Source: Psychroflexus aurantiacus
GTDB taxonomy: Bacteria; Bacteroidota; Bacteroidia; Flavobacteriales; Flavobacteriaceae
Assembly: GCF_010820555.1 (NCBI RefSeq)
Contig: NZ_JAAIKD010000004.1
Span: forward strand, 1-64,000
Reading direction: 5' to 3'
DNA length: 64,000 nucleotides
This document shows, one piece after another, positions 8,712-16,304 of the stretch; within the stretch, counting starts at the first letter, position 1; each line of letters begins with the position of its first letter. The position numbers and the translations under genes are program-made. Below the pieces are notes generated by a model, which searched no databases, had not been told where the DNA came from, and worked only from the letters and a program-made list of their open reading frames with translations.

Positions 8712-9467
8712 ATGACCTATAAAGTTTCAAAACACTTTCAAAATCATTTGCAGTCCTTATCAGAACTTATACATTCTTTTGACACTGTAGGAACTGAATT
8801 TGGGAATGGAGATAGGAACAGGATCAAAACTGTTGATTTTGAAGGCTTAACGTTAAATATAAAATCCTTTAAAGAGCCTAATTTCATCAATCAAATCGCT
8901 TACCAGTATTTCAGAAGGTCTAAAGCCAGGCGTTCTTTTGAGTATGCCACTTTCCTTAAAGGTAAAGGCATTGGTACGCCAGATCCCATAGCATATTTCG
9001 AATTCAGAAAAGGGATTGGTTTTGGAAAATCATTTTATATAAGTGAGCACGAGAAACCGGATCTGACTTATAGAGATTTAGTTCGTGAGCCTGATTTGAT
9101 TAACCATGAGCACATTTTAAGAGCCTTCACACGTTTTACGTTTCAACTTCACGAAAAAGGAGTTGAATTTCAAGACCATTCTCCTGGAAATACGTTGATT
9201 TTCCTGGAAAAAGAAGGCATCAGATTTTCTTTGGTGGATTTGAATCGGATGACATTTAAAGCCTTAAATTTTAAAGAGCGCATGTTTAATTTCAGAAGGC
9301 TTACGCCCAAAAAGGACATGGTAAGGGTTATGAGTGATGAATATTCAAAACTTGTTGACAGACCACAACAGGAGGTTTTTGAAAGCATGTGGAAATTCAC
9401 TTCAGAATTTCAGAGAAAATTCCATCTGAAGCAAAAACGAAAAAAGAAATTGAAATCACTTTTCTGA
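8712..9467 (+). CDS. lipopolysaccharide kinase (InaA/WaaP/KdkA-like) family protein
   Basis: A 251-aa protein with an atypical protein-kinase fold of the LPS core kinase family. A candidate ATP-binding lysine lies in LNIKSFK (residue about 58), a helix-C glutamate in SFEYATFL, a catalytic-loop equivalent in VEFQDHSPGNTLI (about residues 155-167), and the metal-binding aspartate in SLVDLNRM. Such enzymes phosphorylate heptose or Kdo in the inner core at the cytoplasmic side of the membrane. The very basic C-terminus (KQKRKKKLK) may bind membrane phosphate groups. It converges on, and overlaps by 12 nt, the GT2 gene on the other strand. Kdo versus heptose specificity is unresolved. Confidence 0.82.
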   Translation: MTYKVSKHFQNHLQSLSELIHSFDTVGTEFGNGDRNRIKTVDFEGLTLNIKSFKEPNFINQIAYQYFRRSKARRSFEYATFLKGKGIGTPDPIAYFEFRKGIGFGKSFYISEHEKPDLTYRDLVREPDLINHEHILRAFTRFTFQLHEKGVEFQDHSPGNTLIFLEKEGIRFSLVDLNRMTFKALNFKERMFNFRRLTPKKDMVRVMSDEYSKLVDRPQQEVFESMWKFTSEFQRKFHLKQKRKKKLKSLF

Positions 9468-10208
9468 CATTTTTTTCAACAGGGGGTATCGCTTGTAAAC
9501 GCTCAAAGCATTGAGGTAGCAAATGATCAGTCCTTTCTTACCGTCCAGAATTCCCAGACGAATGATATAATTGTGTAAAAATTTATAAAAAGGTTTTATC
9601 ACAAAATGAAAAGCATTGGGTTTTATCCCTTTGCCGTGAAGTTCTTTAGCTTTAAGGTGTGCATAACAGGCCATTTTTTTACTGTAAGAGTCGAAGCTGC
9701 TATAAGAATAATGAGTAAGCTTATTTTTAAACGTTGACAGGTTTCCATCCACTTTCAGAACCTCATGTACAAGTCGTTCCTCCGTATATCTCGATTTGCT
9801 TTTTTTAAAAAGACGTATGTTTTTATCAGTCTGCCATCCGCTAAAATAAAGCGGTTTATTTTTAAACATAAATTTTCTGTGAAAGAAATAGGCATCTGCA
9901 GTTTCCCTGAGTTTAAGGGTGTTCAGTATTTCTTTTTTAAGGGGTTCAGTCAACCTTTCGTCTGCATCCAGGAAAAGGATCCAGTCATGATTGGCCTTGC
10001 TTAAAGCAAAATTTCTTTGCCTGGTGAAATCTTCAAAATGATGCTGAAAGACTTTTACTTTTGGATATGTTTTAGCTATGGAAACGGTTTCATCTTCAGA
10101 AAAAGAATCTACAACAATAATCTCATCTGCAAAACTCAGGTTTTCTATAACATGTCCTATGTTTTTTGCTTCATTGAGAGTGATGATGAGTGCCGAAATT
10201 TTGGGCAT
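9456..10208 (-). CDS. family 2 glycosyltransferase (WaaE/KdtX-like)
   Basis: A 250-aa GT-A fold transferase resembling the LPS-core beta-glucosyltransferase WaaE. The nucleotide-binding N-terminus ISALIITLNEAKNI is followed by VVDSFSEDETV and the metal-binding ILFLDADERL (about residues 97-106). A conserved YSGWQ/RLF region and a C-terminal amphipathic segment, as seen in WaaE, support membrane-associated core assembly. The 3' end overlaps the convergent kinase gene by 12 nt. The donor sugar is unknown. Confidence 0.88.
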   Translation of the reverse strand: MPKISALIITLNEAKNIGHVIENLSFADEIIVVDSFSEDETVSIAKTYPKVKVFQHHFEDFTRQRNFALSKANHDWILFLDADERLTEPLKKEILNTLKLRETADAYFFHRKFMFKNKPLYFSGWQTDKNIRLFKKSKSRYTEERLVHEVLKVDGNLSTFKNKLTHYSYSSFDSYSKKMACYAHLKAKELHGKGIKPNAFHFVIKPFYKFLHNYIIRLGILDGKKGLIICYLNALSVYKRYPLLKKMSEK

Positions 10209-10291
10209 GATGGATTAGCTTGTTTTGGATAGATTGAAGTCTATAAAGGTAAAATATTCTACAAGTTTAATTATAATAAATAGATAATTGA

Positions 10292-10321
10292 TTTGTGTAG
10301 TTTCAAAATAAATTAATTTTG
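10292..10321 (+). promoter_or_regulatory. Bacteroidota promoter of the GT2 gene at 10339
   Basis: TTTG at 10292-10295 and TAATTTTG at 10314-10321, separated by 18 nt, match the -33/-7 consensus of the Bacteroidota primary sigma factor. The box ends 17 nt before the start codon, so the leader would be only about 10-13 nt. This is the best-supported promoter in the window. Confidence 0.6.
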
Positions 10322-10338
10322 CAATAGAACCTAAGCCT

Positions 10339-11169
10339 ATGAGAGCATCTGTCATAATGAGTACTTATAATTCTCCAGAATGGCTGGAGAAAGTCCTGTG
10401 GGGGTACAGTGTGCAGACCGTTTCAGATTTTGAAATCATCATTGCAGATGATGGGTCCATACCGGATACCAAAAAGATGATAGAGGCCATTTCAGAAAAA
10501 ACGCAGCTTACCCTCACGCATGTATGGCACAAAGATGAAGGTTTTCAAAAGACGAGAATTCTCAATAAAGCGATTTTAGCAACAAAAACAGACTATTGTA
10601 TATTCACTGATGGGGATTGTATTCCCAGGCGTGATTTTGTGGAAGCCCATTTATTGCATAGGATTCAAGGCCATTTTTTATCTGGCGGACATTTTCCACT
10701 TTCTTTAAGGTTATCCAGACTAATTTCAAAAAAAAATATTTTGAGCCAGGAGTGTTTTGACTTACACTGGCTAAAAAGCCATGGCTTAAAATCAACTTTT
10801 AAAACCGTAAAGCTTACGAAAAGCAGAATTATGGCTACGGTCATGAATTTCGTTACGACAACCAAACCAAGCTGGAATGGAGGAAATGCCTCTGCATGGA
10901 AGAAAGATATACTTGCTGTGAATGGTTTTGATGAGCGGATGAAATACGGAGGAGAAGATAGAGAATTTGGAGAACGTCTTATAAATTATGGAATAAGACC
11001 TAAGCGAGTTCGCTATTTTGCTATTATCATACACCTGGAACACGACCGAGGTTATGTGAATGAAGAGGCCTGGCAGATTAATAATAAAATAAGGCAAACC
11101 ACTCAAAACGAAAATAGGACTAAAACCTCACACGGCATTAATCTGCATGTTGAGCAAGAAATCCTTTAA
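10339..11169 (+). CDS. family 2 glycosyltransferase with galactosyltransferase-type C-terminus
   Basis: A 276-aa GT2 transferase. The N-terminal half has VIMSTYNSPEWL, the acidic IIADDGS motif, and the metal-binding TDGDCIP around residues 95-101. The C-terminal half has WNGGNASAWKKDI and GGEDREFGERL (about residues 180-220), the Glyco_transf_7C signature of chondroitin-synthase and galactosyltransferase-like enzymes. No membrane segment is evident, so it probably acts at the cytoplasmic face on a lipid-linked core. Its 3' end overlaps the convergent GT9 gene by 32 nt. Confidence 0.9.
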   Translation: MRASVIMSTYNSPEWLEKVLWGYSVQTVSDFEIIIADDGSIPDTKKMIEAISEKTQLTLTHVWHKDEGFQKTRILNKAILATKTDYCIFTDGDCIPRRDFVEAHLLHRIQGHFLSGGHFPLSLRLSRLISKKNILSQECFDLHWLKSHGLKSTFKTVKLTKSRIMATVMNFVTTTKPSWNGGNASAWKKDILAVNGFDERMKYGGEDREFGERLINYGIRPKRVRYFAIIIHLEHDRGYVNEEAWQINNKIRQTTQNENRTKTSHGINLHVEQEIL

Positions 11170-12226
11170 GAACATCAAAAAAAAGTTCAGGTTTCAATTT
11201 TGCATACATTTCAGTGGAAATCTTTTCAGATTTATCCAGAAACAAGTCCGGTTCATAATCTTTCAGATGGACAGAGGCGTGTGTTAAATTTTGATCTTCC
11301 AATCCATTCCATCCCTCTTTGTTTATCCCGGGTGAAAATATCGAAAAGGTTGGGACATCCAGGGCTTTTCCCATATTAATAGCTCCTCCTTCATTACCGA
11401 TAATCGCCTTGCAAAATGTTGAAATCGACATAAATTCCCTCAGGCTTCTCATCTTGAAATCAAGCAGAATTTTCTTTTGGGTATTTTTTTCACAGAGTGA
11501 ATAAAGCATTTCGATAGCGTCCTGTTGAGAGGGCATATAATTTAAAAGCAATAGAGTATTGCTATGGGAAACAATGTAGTCTAAAACCTTAGCCATATAA
11601 GGCAGAGGATAGGTTTTAGTCTCATGACTACCCAAAGCACTAATCATAAGGATAGACTCTTCTGTTTTGGACTGAAGGCCTGTGATTCGTTTTCTTGCAG
11701 CATCAAGTTCGTCTTTTGTCAAATGAATTTTTGGCTGCTGGCTAAGTATTTTGGAATGCTTAAACGCTTTTACAAGATTCAGCCTGTTTTCAATGGCAGA
11801 TCCCAATCCAATTTCAGACTGTTTTGAGATTTTTACTGTAGACGTGCAAATGAGTTTATTTACAGGTTTATCCCAGCTGATTTTAATTTTAGCTCCGGAA
11901 AACAGAACGGTCAGGTTGCTTTCAAGTTTTCCATAGGCATCGATGACCACATCGTAGTTTGCTTTCCGGATGCTGTTGAGGAAGGTGTAGAACTCCATCT
12001 TGCTCGACCTGTAAGCCTCTTCAAAAACAATGACTTCATCAATATAAGGATTGTTTTCTATAACAGGGATTGTAAACCTGTTGACCAGATAGTGAATTTT
12101 GGCCCTGGGATAGTTTAGTTTCAGGTTTTCGCAAATAAGACTGGAGACGAGAACGTCTCCAATCATTTTTTGCTGAATGACCAGTATTTTAAATTCCTCC
12201 CCAGATTTAACTTTTACCTTTTCCAT
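11138..12226 (-). CDS. family 9 glycosyltransferase (heptosyltransferase-like)
   Basis: A 362-aa GT-B fold protein of the ADP-heptose:LPS heptosyltransferase family. It shows the N-terminal ILVIQQKMIGDVLVSSLI segment (about residues 13-30), the central ISALGSHETKTYP donor-domain start, and the conserved GNEGGAINMGKAL motif that contacts the nucleotide sugar (about residue 275 onward). It likely adds heptose or a related sugar to the inner core. The gene is minus-strand, overlaps the convergent GT2 gene by 32 nt, and is preceded by the palindromic repeat at 12241-12320. Confidence 0.88.
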   Translation of the reverse strand: MEKVKVKSGEEFKILVIQQKMIGDVLVSSLICENLKLNYPRAKIHYLVNRFTIPVIENNPYIDEVIVFEEAYRSSKMEFYTFLNSIRKANYDVVIDAYGKLESNLTVLFSGAKIKISWDKPVNKLICTSTVKISKQSEIGLGSAIENRLNLVKAFKHSKILSQQPKIHLTKDELDAARKRITGLQSKTEESILMISALGSHETKTYPLPYMAKVLDYIVSHSNTLLLLNYMPSQQDAIEMLYSLCEKNTQKKILLDFKMRSLREFMSISTFCKAIIGNEGGAINMGKALDVPTFSIFSPGINKEGWNGLEDQNLTHASVHLKDYEPDLFLDKSEKISTEMYAKLKPELFFDVLKGFLAQHAD

Positions 12227-12240
12227 AACGTTATTATTTC

Positions 12241-12320
12241 CTTCCCTCCCGATAGCAATCGGGAGCGGAGGCTAGGAGGGGCTTCCTCCCCTTGAGAGAT
12301 CCCGATTGCTATCGGGAAGG
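12241..12320. repeat. intergenic palindromic repeat element
   Basis: Two 18-bp segments, 12247-12264 (TCCCGATAGCAATCGGGA) and 12300-12317, are exact reverse complements of each other. Each is also a hairpin by itself (7-bp arms, 4-base loop). Between them lies a GC-rich stretch of AGGAGGGG/CCTCCCC character. Base composition clearly differs from the AT-rich surroundings. It separates the GT9 gene from dapD (both minus strand) and could act as a terminator or mRNA-stabilising structure; it resembles REP-type elements. Only one copy is in this window. Confidence 0.7.
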
Positions 12321-12328
12321 TGAGGATT

Positions 12329-13144
12329 TTACACCGCTACATCATAGGTTCTTAGCGCGTCATTCAAAGACGTTTTTTTGTTGGTGCTTTCTTTTCGTTT
12401 ACCAATAATTAAAGCACAAGGGACATTAAATTCTCCGGCAGGAAATTTCTTGGTATAGCTTCCAGGAATCACTACCGATCTGGCAGGAACGATACCTTTC
12501 ATCTCCACAGGTTCAGGTCCTGTAACGTCTATAATTTTTGTCGATGCAGTCAGGACTACATTGGCACCAAGTACAGCTTCTTTTTCAACCCTTACACCTT
12601 CTACCACAATGCTTCTGGAGCCTAAAAATGCGTTATCTTCAATAATCACAGGTGCTGCCTGAAGCGGTTCTAAAACGCCGCCAATGCCAACACCACCTGA
12701 CAGGTGAACATTTTTGCCAATCTGAGCACAACTTCCAACCGTAGCCCAGGTATCTACCATAGTCCCTTCATCCACGTAAGCACCGATGTTGACGTAACTC
12801 GGCATCATGATCACACCGCTTGAAATATAAGCACCGTGTCTTGCTACCGCATTGGGGACCACTCGAATTCCCTTTTCCTTATAACCTCTTTTCAGGGGCA
12901 TCTTATCATGGTATTCAAAAATACCAGCTTCCAAAGTTTCCATTTTCTGAATGGGAAAATACAGCACCACGCCTTTTTTCACCCATTCATTCACCTGCCA
13001 GCCGTCTTTGGTAGGTTCTGCACAACGCAACTCCCCACTGTCCAGTTTGGAAATGACACTTCGTATGGCGTCAATAGTTTCCTGTTCCTGAAGTAAATCT
13101 CTGTTATCCCAGGCCTTCAGTATTTTATGCTTTAAATCTTCCAT
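12329..13144 (-). CDS. dapD: 2,3,4,5-tetrahydropyridine-2,6-dicarboxylate N-succinyltransferase
   Basis: A 271-aa left-handed beta-helix (hexapeptide repeat) acyltransferase. It succinylates tetrahydrodipicolinate from succinyl-CoA in the lysine/meso-diaminopimelate pathway that feeds peptidoglycan. The N-terminal region matches DapD (VNEWVKKGVVLYFP, then RVVPNAVARHGAYI). The hexapeptide core follows with YVNIGAYVDEGTMVDTWATV and VHLSGGVGIGGVLEPLQA, which carry the active-site residues. Length matches the family (about 270 aa). It is divergent from ruvX with an 82-nt shared upstream region. Confidence 0.97.
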   Translation of the reverse strand: MEDLKHKILKAWDNRDLLQEQETIDAIRSVISKLDSGELRCAEPTKDGWQVNEWVKKGVVLYFPIQKMETLEAGIFEYHDKMPLKRGYKEKGIRVVPNAVARHGAYISSGVIMMPSYVNIGAYVDEGTMVDTWATVGSCAQIGKNVHLSGGVGIGGVLEPLQAAPVIIEDNAFLGSRSIVVEGVRVEKEAVLGANVVLTASTKIIDVTGPEPVEMKGIVPARSVVIPGSYTKKFPAGEFNVPCALIIGKRKESTNKKTSLNDALRTYDVAV

Positions 13145-13202
13145 GTTGTTTTTTTTGCGAAGATAAGGTTTATGGTTAAATTCAAAATAGGTTGATGTGG
13201 CT

Positions 13203-13210
13203 TATATTTG
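13203..13210 (+). promoter_or_regulatory. putative -7 box (TATATTTG) of ruvX
   Basis: Matches TAnnTTTG, 16 nt upstream of the ATG at 13227. It lies inside the upstream in-frame GTG extension beginning at 13197, which argues for the ATG as true start. No -33 element is obvious at standard spacing. Confidence 0.45.
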
Positions 13211-13226
13211 TAGCCTAAATAAGTTT

Positions 13227-13634
13227 ATGAAAACTAAAGTTTTAGCCCTGGATTTTGGAATTAAACGAACCGGACTGGCCATTTCTGATGAAATGAAGAT
13301 GATTGCTTCCGGCCTAAAAACGGTTGACTCCAGACATCTGATGGATGAATTGAAAATTATAATTCCTTCCGAAGCTATCGATACACTTGTTGTTGGTGAG
13401 CCTAAGTTTACGGATGGGAAACCCATGCAGTTAGAACGAAATATTTTATTTTTAATCGAAGATGTCCAGAAGATCTTTCCCGATTTGAGCATTGTAAGAA
13501 TGGATGAACGTTTCACCTCCAAGATGGCTTTTCAAACGATGATAGACTCCGGTCTCAAAAAAAAGCAACGACAGAACAAAGGCCTGGTGGATGAAATAAG
13601 TGCTACCATTTTACTACAGAATTACTTAAAGTAA
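13227..13634 (+). CDS. ruvX: Holliday junction resolvase-like YqgF/RuvX
   Basis: A 135-aa RNase H-fold protein; the family matures the 5' end of 16S rRNA and has been proposed to resolve Holliday junctions. Motifs are the first acidic strand LALDFGIKRTGLA, the central VVGEP, the RMDERFTS block, and the C-terminal VDEISATILLQ carrying the last catalytic aspartate. An in-frame GTG at 13197 would add 10 residues, but that extension overlaps a likely promoter box and is not family-like, so the ATG at 13227 is chosen. The peptide deformylase gene follows after about 100 nt. Confidence 0.93.
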   Translation: MKTKVLALDFGIKRTGLAISDEMKMIASGLKTVDSRHLMDELKIIIPSEAIDTLVVGEPKFTDGKPMQLERNILFLIEDVQKIFPDLSIVRMDERFTSKMAFQTMIDSGLKKKQRQNKGLVDEISATILLQNYLK

Positions 13635-13684
13635 GTCTTTGGGTTTTAAAATTGGATTTGCAAATTCATTATAAATAAAACCTG

Positions 13685-13692
13685 TATTTTTG
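13685..13692 (+). promoter_or_regulatory. putative -7 box (TATTTTTG) of def
   Basis: Perfect TAnnTTTG match 48 nt upstream of the peptide deformylase ATG. A TTTG at 13657-13660 lies 24 nt upstream, somewhat long for a -33 element. Confidence 0.45.
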
Positions 13693-13740
13693 CATTTCTA
13701 AATCAAAAGGGTGCATACCCTCTCACTTAAATTTGAGATT

Positions 13741-14331
13741 ATGACGTTACCAATTATAGCTTATGGTTCTCCGGTTTTGAAAAAAAAAGCTGTGGAAATT
13801 TCAAAAGATTATCCCAAGCTGAATGAGCTGATAGACAATATGTTTGAGACCATGTATAATGCAAGTGGAGTAGGTCTGGCAGCGCCTCAAATCGGATTAT
13901 CCATTCGTCTTTTTGTAGTGGATGCAAAACCATTTGCTGAAGACGATTCCCTAAGCGATGCTGAAATTAAAGAATTAGAGTCGTTTAAACGGGTGTTTAT
14001 CAATCCTAAAATTACGGAAGAGTCCGGAATTGAATGGGATTTTAACGAAGGCTGCTTAAGTATTCCGGATGTTCACGAAGACATTTTTAGAAAACCAGAG
14101 ATAAAAATCGAGTATTTGGACGAAAATTTCGAGCCACAGACTCAAGTATTATCAGGCCTTCCCGCTAGAGTTGTCCAGCACGAATATGATCATATCGAAG
14201 GTATTTTGTTTACCGACCACATTTCCAGCTTAAAGAAAAGATTGATAAAGAGTAAATTAAATCATATTTCTAAAGGTAAGATTGACGTTGGCTATAAAAT
14301 GAAATATCCCCTGGCTAAAAAAATTCGCTAA
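13741..14331 (+). CDS. def: peptide deformylase
   Basis: A 196-aa metalloprotease that removes the N-terminal formyl group from nascent proteins at the ribosome exit. All three family motifs are intact: GVGLAAPQ at residues 43-50, EGCLS with the metal-binding cysteine near residue 105, and HEYDH with the two histidine ligands and catalytic glutamate near 150. A 10-residue insertion of acidic and serine residues (AEDDSLSDAEIKELESFK) between motifs I and II is typical of Bacteroidota type-I enzymes. An upstream in-frame start at 13711 exists, but the MTLPIIAYG start fits the family. Confidence 0.96.
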   Translation: MTLPIIAYGSPVLKKKAVEISKDYPKLNELIDNMFETMYNASGVGLAAPQIGLSIRLFVVDAKPFAEDDSLSDAEIKELESFKRVFINPKITEESGIEWDFNEGCLSIPDVHEDIFRKPEIKIEYLDENFEPQTQVLSGLPARVVQHEYDHIEGILFTDHISSLKKRLIKSKLNHISKGKIDVGYKMKYPLAKKIR

Positions 14332-14385
14332 AGCTATTACAGAAAATAAACAAGTTGCATATTTGTCAGCCAAAAAATAAAACAC

Positions 14386-14817
14386 ATGAAATTAGACAAA
14401 GTATTATCTATATCCGGGAAACCTGGACTTTACGAACTTAAAGCTCAAACCAGAGGTGGTTTTCTTGCCGAGTCCTTTATCGATGGAAAGAAAATCCCTG
14501 TAAGCATGAGAAATAATGTAAGTATCCTTAGCGAAATTGCTATTTATACGTACACCGAAGAAATTCCTTTGAGGGAGGTCTTCCAGAAAATTTACGAAAA
14601 AGAAGAGGCTAAGCCTTCCATAGACCACAAATCTTCCAAAAATGAACTTACAACGTATTTTAGGGAGGTTCTTCAGGAATATGACGAAGACAGAGTTTAT
14701 CCTTCAGACATTAAAAAAGTGATTCAGTGGTATAATCTTTTGATATCAAAAAATATAACTGATTTTTCAGATCCAAAGGCTGAGGAAGATTCACCTCAGG
14801 AAGAAAAAGAAAGCTAA
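14386..14817 (+). CDS. DUF5606 domain-containing protein
   Basis: A 143-aa soluble protein of the DUF5606 family. The N-terminus (LDKVLSISGKPGLYELKAQTR) looks like a small beta-barrel RNA/protein-binding fold, and the C-terminal half is helical and acidic. Function is unknown; the family is essentially confined to Bacteroidota, where it often follows def, as here (54-nt gap). The conserved def-DUF5606-mazG neighbourhood suggests a housekeeping role, but nothing in the sequence points to a specific reaction. A terminator follows. Confidence 0.85.
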   Translation: MKLDKVLSISGKPGLYELKAQTRGGFLAESFIDGKKIPVSMRNNVSILSEIAIYTYTEEIPLREVFQKIYEKEEAKPSIDHKSSKNELTTYFREVLQEYDEDRVYPSDIKKVIQWYNLLISKNITDFSDPKAEEDSPQEEKES

Positions 14818-14831
14818 TTGCGACCAAATGT

Positions 14832-14864
14832 AAACCCTCTAATTTTATTTTAGAGGGTTTTTTG
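14832..14864 (+). terminator. rho-independent terminator
   Basis: An 11-bp stem (14832-14842 with 14850-14860) with a 7-nt loop and a following T run, 14 nt behind the DUF5606 stop. Confidence 0.8.
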
Positions 14865-14894
14865 CTGAATATCCTTACCTTTAAATTAAAAACA

Positions 14895-15674
14895 ATGCAC
14901 ACCAGGCAACAACAACTCGAGGCTTTTGAAAGACTTCTCGATATCATGGACGAATTAAGAGAGAAATGTCCCTGGGATCGCAAGCAAACCATGGAATCTT
15001 TAAGGAATCTAACCCTTGAGGAAGTTTACGAGCTGGGAGATGCGATCCTGGAAAAAGATTCAGAAGAAATAAAAAAAGAGCTTGGAGATGTGCTGCTTCA
15101 CATTGTGTTTTATTCTAAAATAGGCAGCGAAACCAAAGATTTTGATATTGCCGATGTGATCAATTCACTTTGCCGTAAGCTCATTGACAGGCATCCTCAT
15201 ATCTATGGAGATGTGGAAGCCAACGATGAAACTCAGGTTAAAGCAAACTGGGAAAAGCTAAAGCTGAAAGAAGGAAACACGAGTGTTTTACAAGGCGTTC
15301 CTAAATCGCTTCCTGCCCTCATCAAAGCAAGTAGGATTCAGGATAAAGTTGCTGGCGTTGGATTTGACTGGGAAGAACCAGCTCAGGTTTTCGAAAAAGT
15401 GAAAGAAGAACTTGCTGAACTTCAGGAAGAAGTTCAAAATAAAGATCAGGATAACATGGAAGATGAATTTGGGGATGTCTTGTTTTCGATGATCAATTAT
15501 GCCAGGTTTTTAAATATTGACCCTGAAACAGCCCTGGAACGGACCAATAAAAAATTTATGTTTAGATTCCAATACCTGGAAAAGAAAGCCAAAGCGCATA
15601 ATTTAGACTTATCTGAAATGTCTTTAACTGAAATGGATAAATTCTGGAATGAAGCTAAAAGCATAAAACTTTAA
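14895..15674 (+). CDS. mazG: nucleoside triphosphate pyrophosphohydrolase MazG
   Basis: A 259-aa protein with two MazG all-alpha NTP-PPase domains, hydrolysing (d)NTPs to NMP plus pyrophosphate for nucleotide-pool sanitation. The first domain carries CPWDRKQTMESL and the metal-binding EEVYELGDAI plus KKELGDVLLHIVFY. The second carries VKEELAELQEEV and EDEFGDVLFSMINYARFL. Upstream in-frame codons from 14862 run through the preceding terminator, so the ATG at 14895 is preferred. This two-domain length is that of the classical enzyme. Confidence 0.94.
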   Translation: MHTRQQQLEAFERLLDIMDELREKCPWDRKQTMESLRNLTLEEVYELGDAILEKDSEEIKKELGDVLLHIVFYSKIGSETKDFDIADVINSLCRKLIDRHPHIYGDVEANDETQVKANWEKLKLKEGNTSVLQGVPKSLPALIKASRIQDKVAGVGFDWEEPAQVFEKVKEELAELQEEVQNKDQDNMEDEFGDVLFSMINYARFLNIDPETALERTNKKFMFRFQYLEKKAKAHNLDLSEMSLTEMDKFWNEAKSIKL

Positions 15675-15777
15675 TAAAATACAAAAGCAATAAGTTAAAC
15701 CTATCTTTAATCGAGCTGATTTATTTTCAGAACTGATTTAAATTCATATCATTGTTCCTACTTAAAAAAACGAAATC

Positions 15778-16251
15778 ATGACAAAATTAATCACAACTGC
15801 AGGCATTTTTTTATTTACGCTTTTTGCTGTGACTGCTCAAACCGAGGATACTCAAGTAACGGATGCAGAATTGCAAAAATTTTCTGAAGCGTATATGTCA
15901 GTGCAACAGATGAATCAAACCATTCAACAGGAAATGGTTGTAGCTATCGAAAAAGAGGGGATGACCCCACAGCGTTTTAATGAAATTTATCAGGCAGAGA
16001 TGGACCCTGAAGTAGAAGTTGATGCTACAGCGGAAGAACTTGAGAAAAAAGAGGCCGTAATGGTAGTCATTCAAAAAATCCAATCAGCCTCCCAGGCTAA
16101 GATGGAAGATAAAATTAAGGAAAAAGGATTGACTTTTCAGAGATTCCAGGAGATTGGAGCTCAGGTGCAACAAAGCCCTGAACTACAGCAAAAACTCCAG
16201 GGGATGATGATGAAGCAACAGACGGGTTCTAATCCAATGCAAAAGAATTAA
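15778..16251 (+). CDS. DUF4168 domain-containing exported protein
   Basis: A 157-aa protein with a Sec signal peptide (hydrophobic core LITTAGIFLFTLFAVTA, cleavage near residue 20 after TAQ). A glutamine- and methionine-rich helical DUF4168 domain follows, with the paired MTPQRFNEIYQ and LTFQRFQEIGAQ repeats at about residues 61-71 and 119-130. The family has no assigned function and is periplasmic in other bacteria. It is monocistronic, bounded by a 104-nt upstream gap and a bidirectional terminator. Confidence 0.78.
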   Translation: MTKLITTAGIFLFTLFAVTAQTEDTQVTDAELQKFSEAYMSVQQMNQTIQQEMVVAIEKEGMTPQRFNEIYQAEMDPEVEVDATAEELEKKEAVMVVIQKIQSASQAKMEDKIKEKGLTFQRFQEIGAQVQQSPELQQKLQGMMMKQQTGSNPMQKN

Positions 16252-16274
16252 ACACTCTTTTCTAAAAATCACTT

Positions 16275-16304
16275 AAAAGGCCAGATGTACATCTGGCCTT
16301 TTTT
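16275..16304. terminator. bidirectional terminator
   Basis: A 12-bp perfect stem (16275-16286 with 16291-16302) around GTAC, A-rich before and T-rich after. It serves both the DUF4168 gene and the convergent endonuclease I gene. Confidence 0.85.

Noticed and set aside
13197-13226. GTG start giving 10 extra residues on RuvX
   Set aside because: It runs through a TATATTTG box and has no family similarity.
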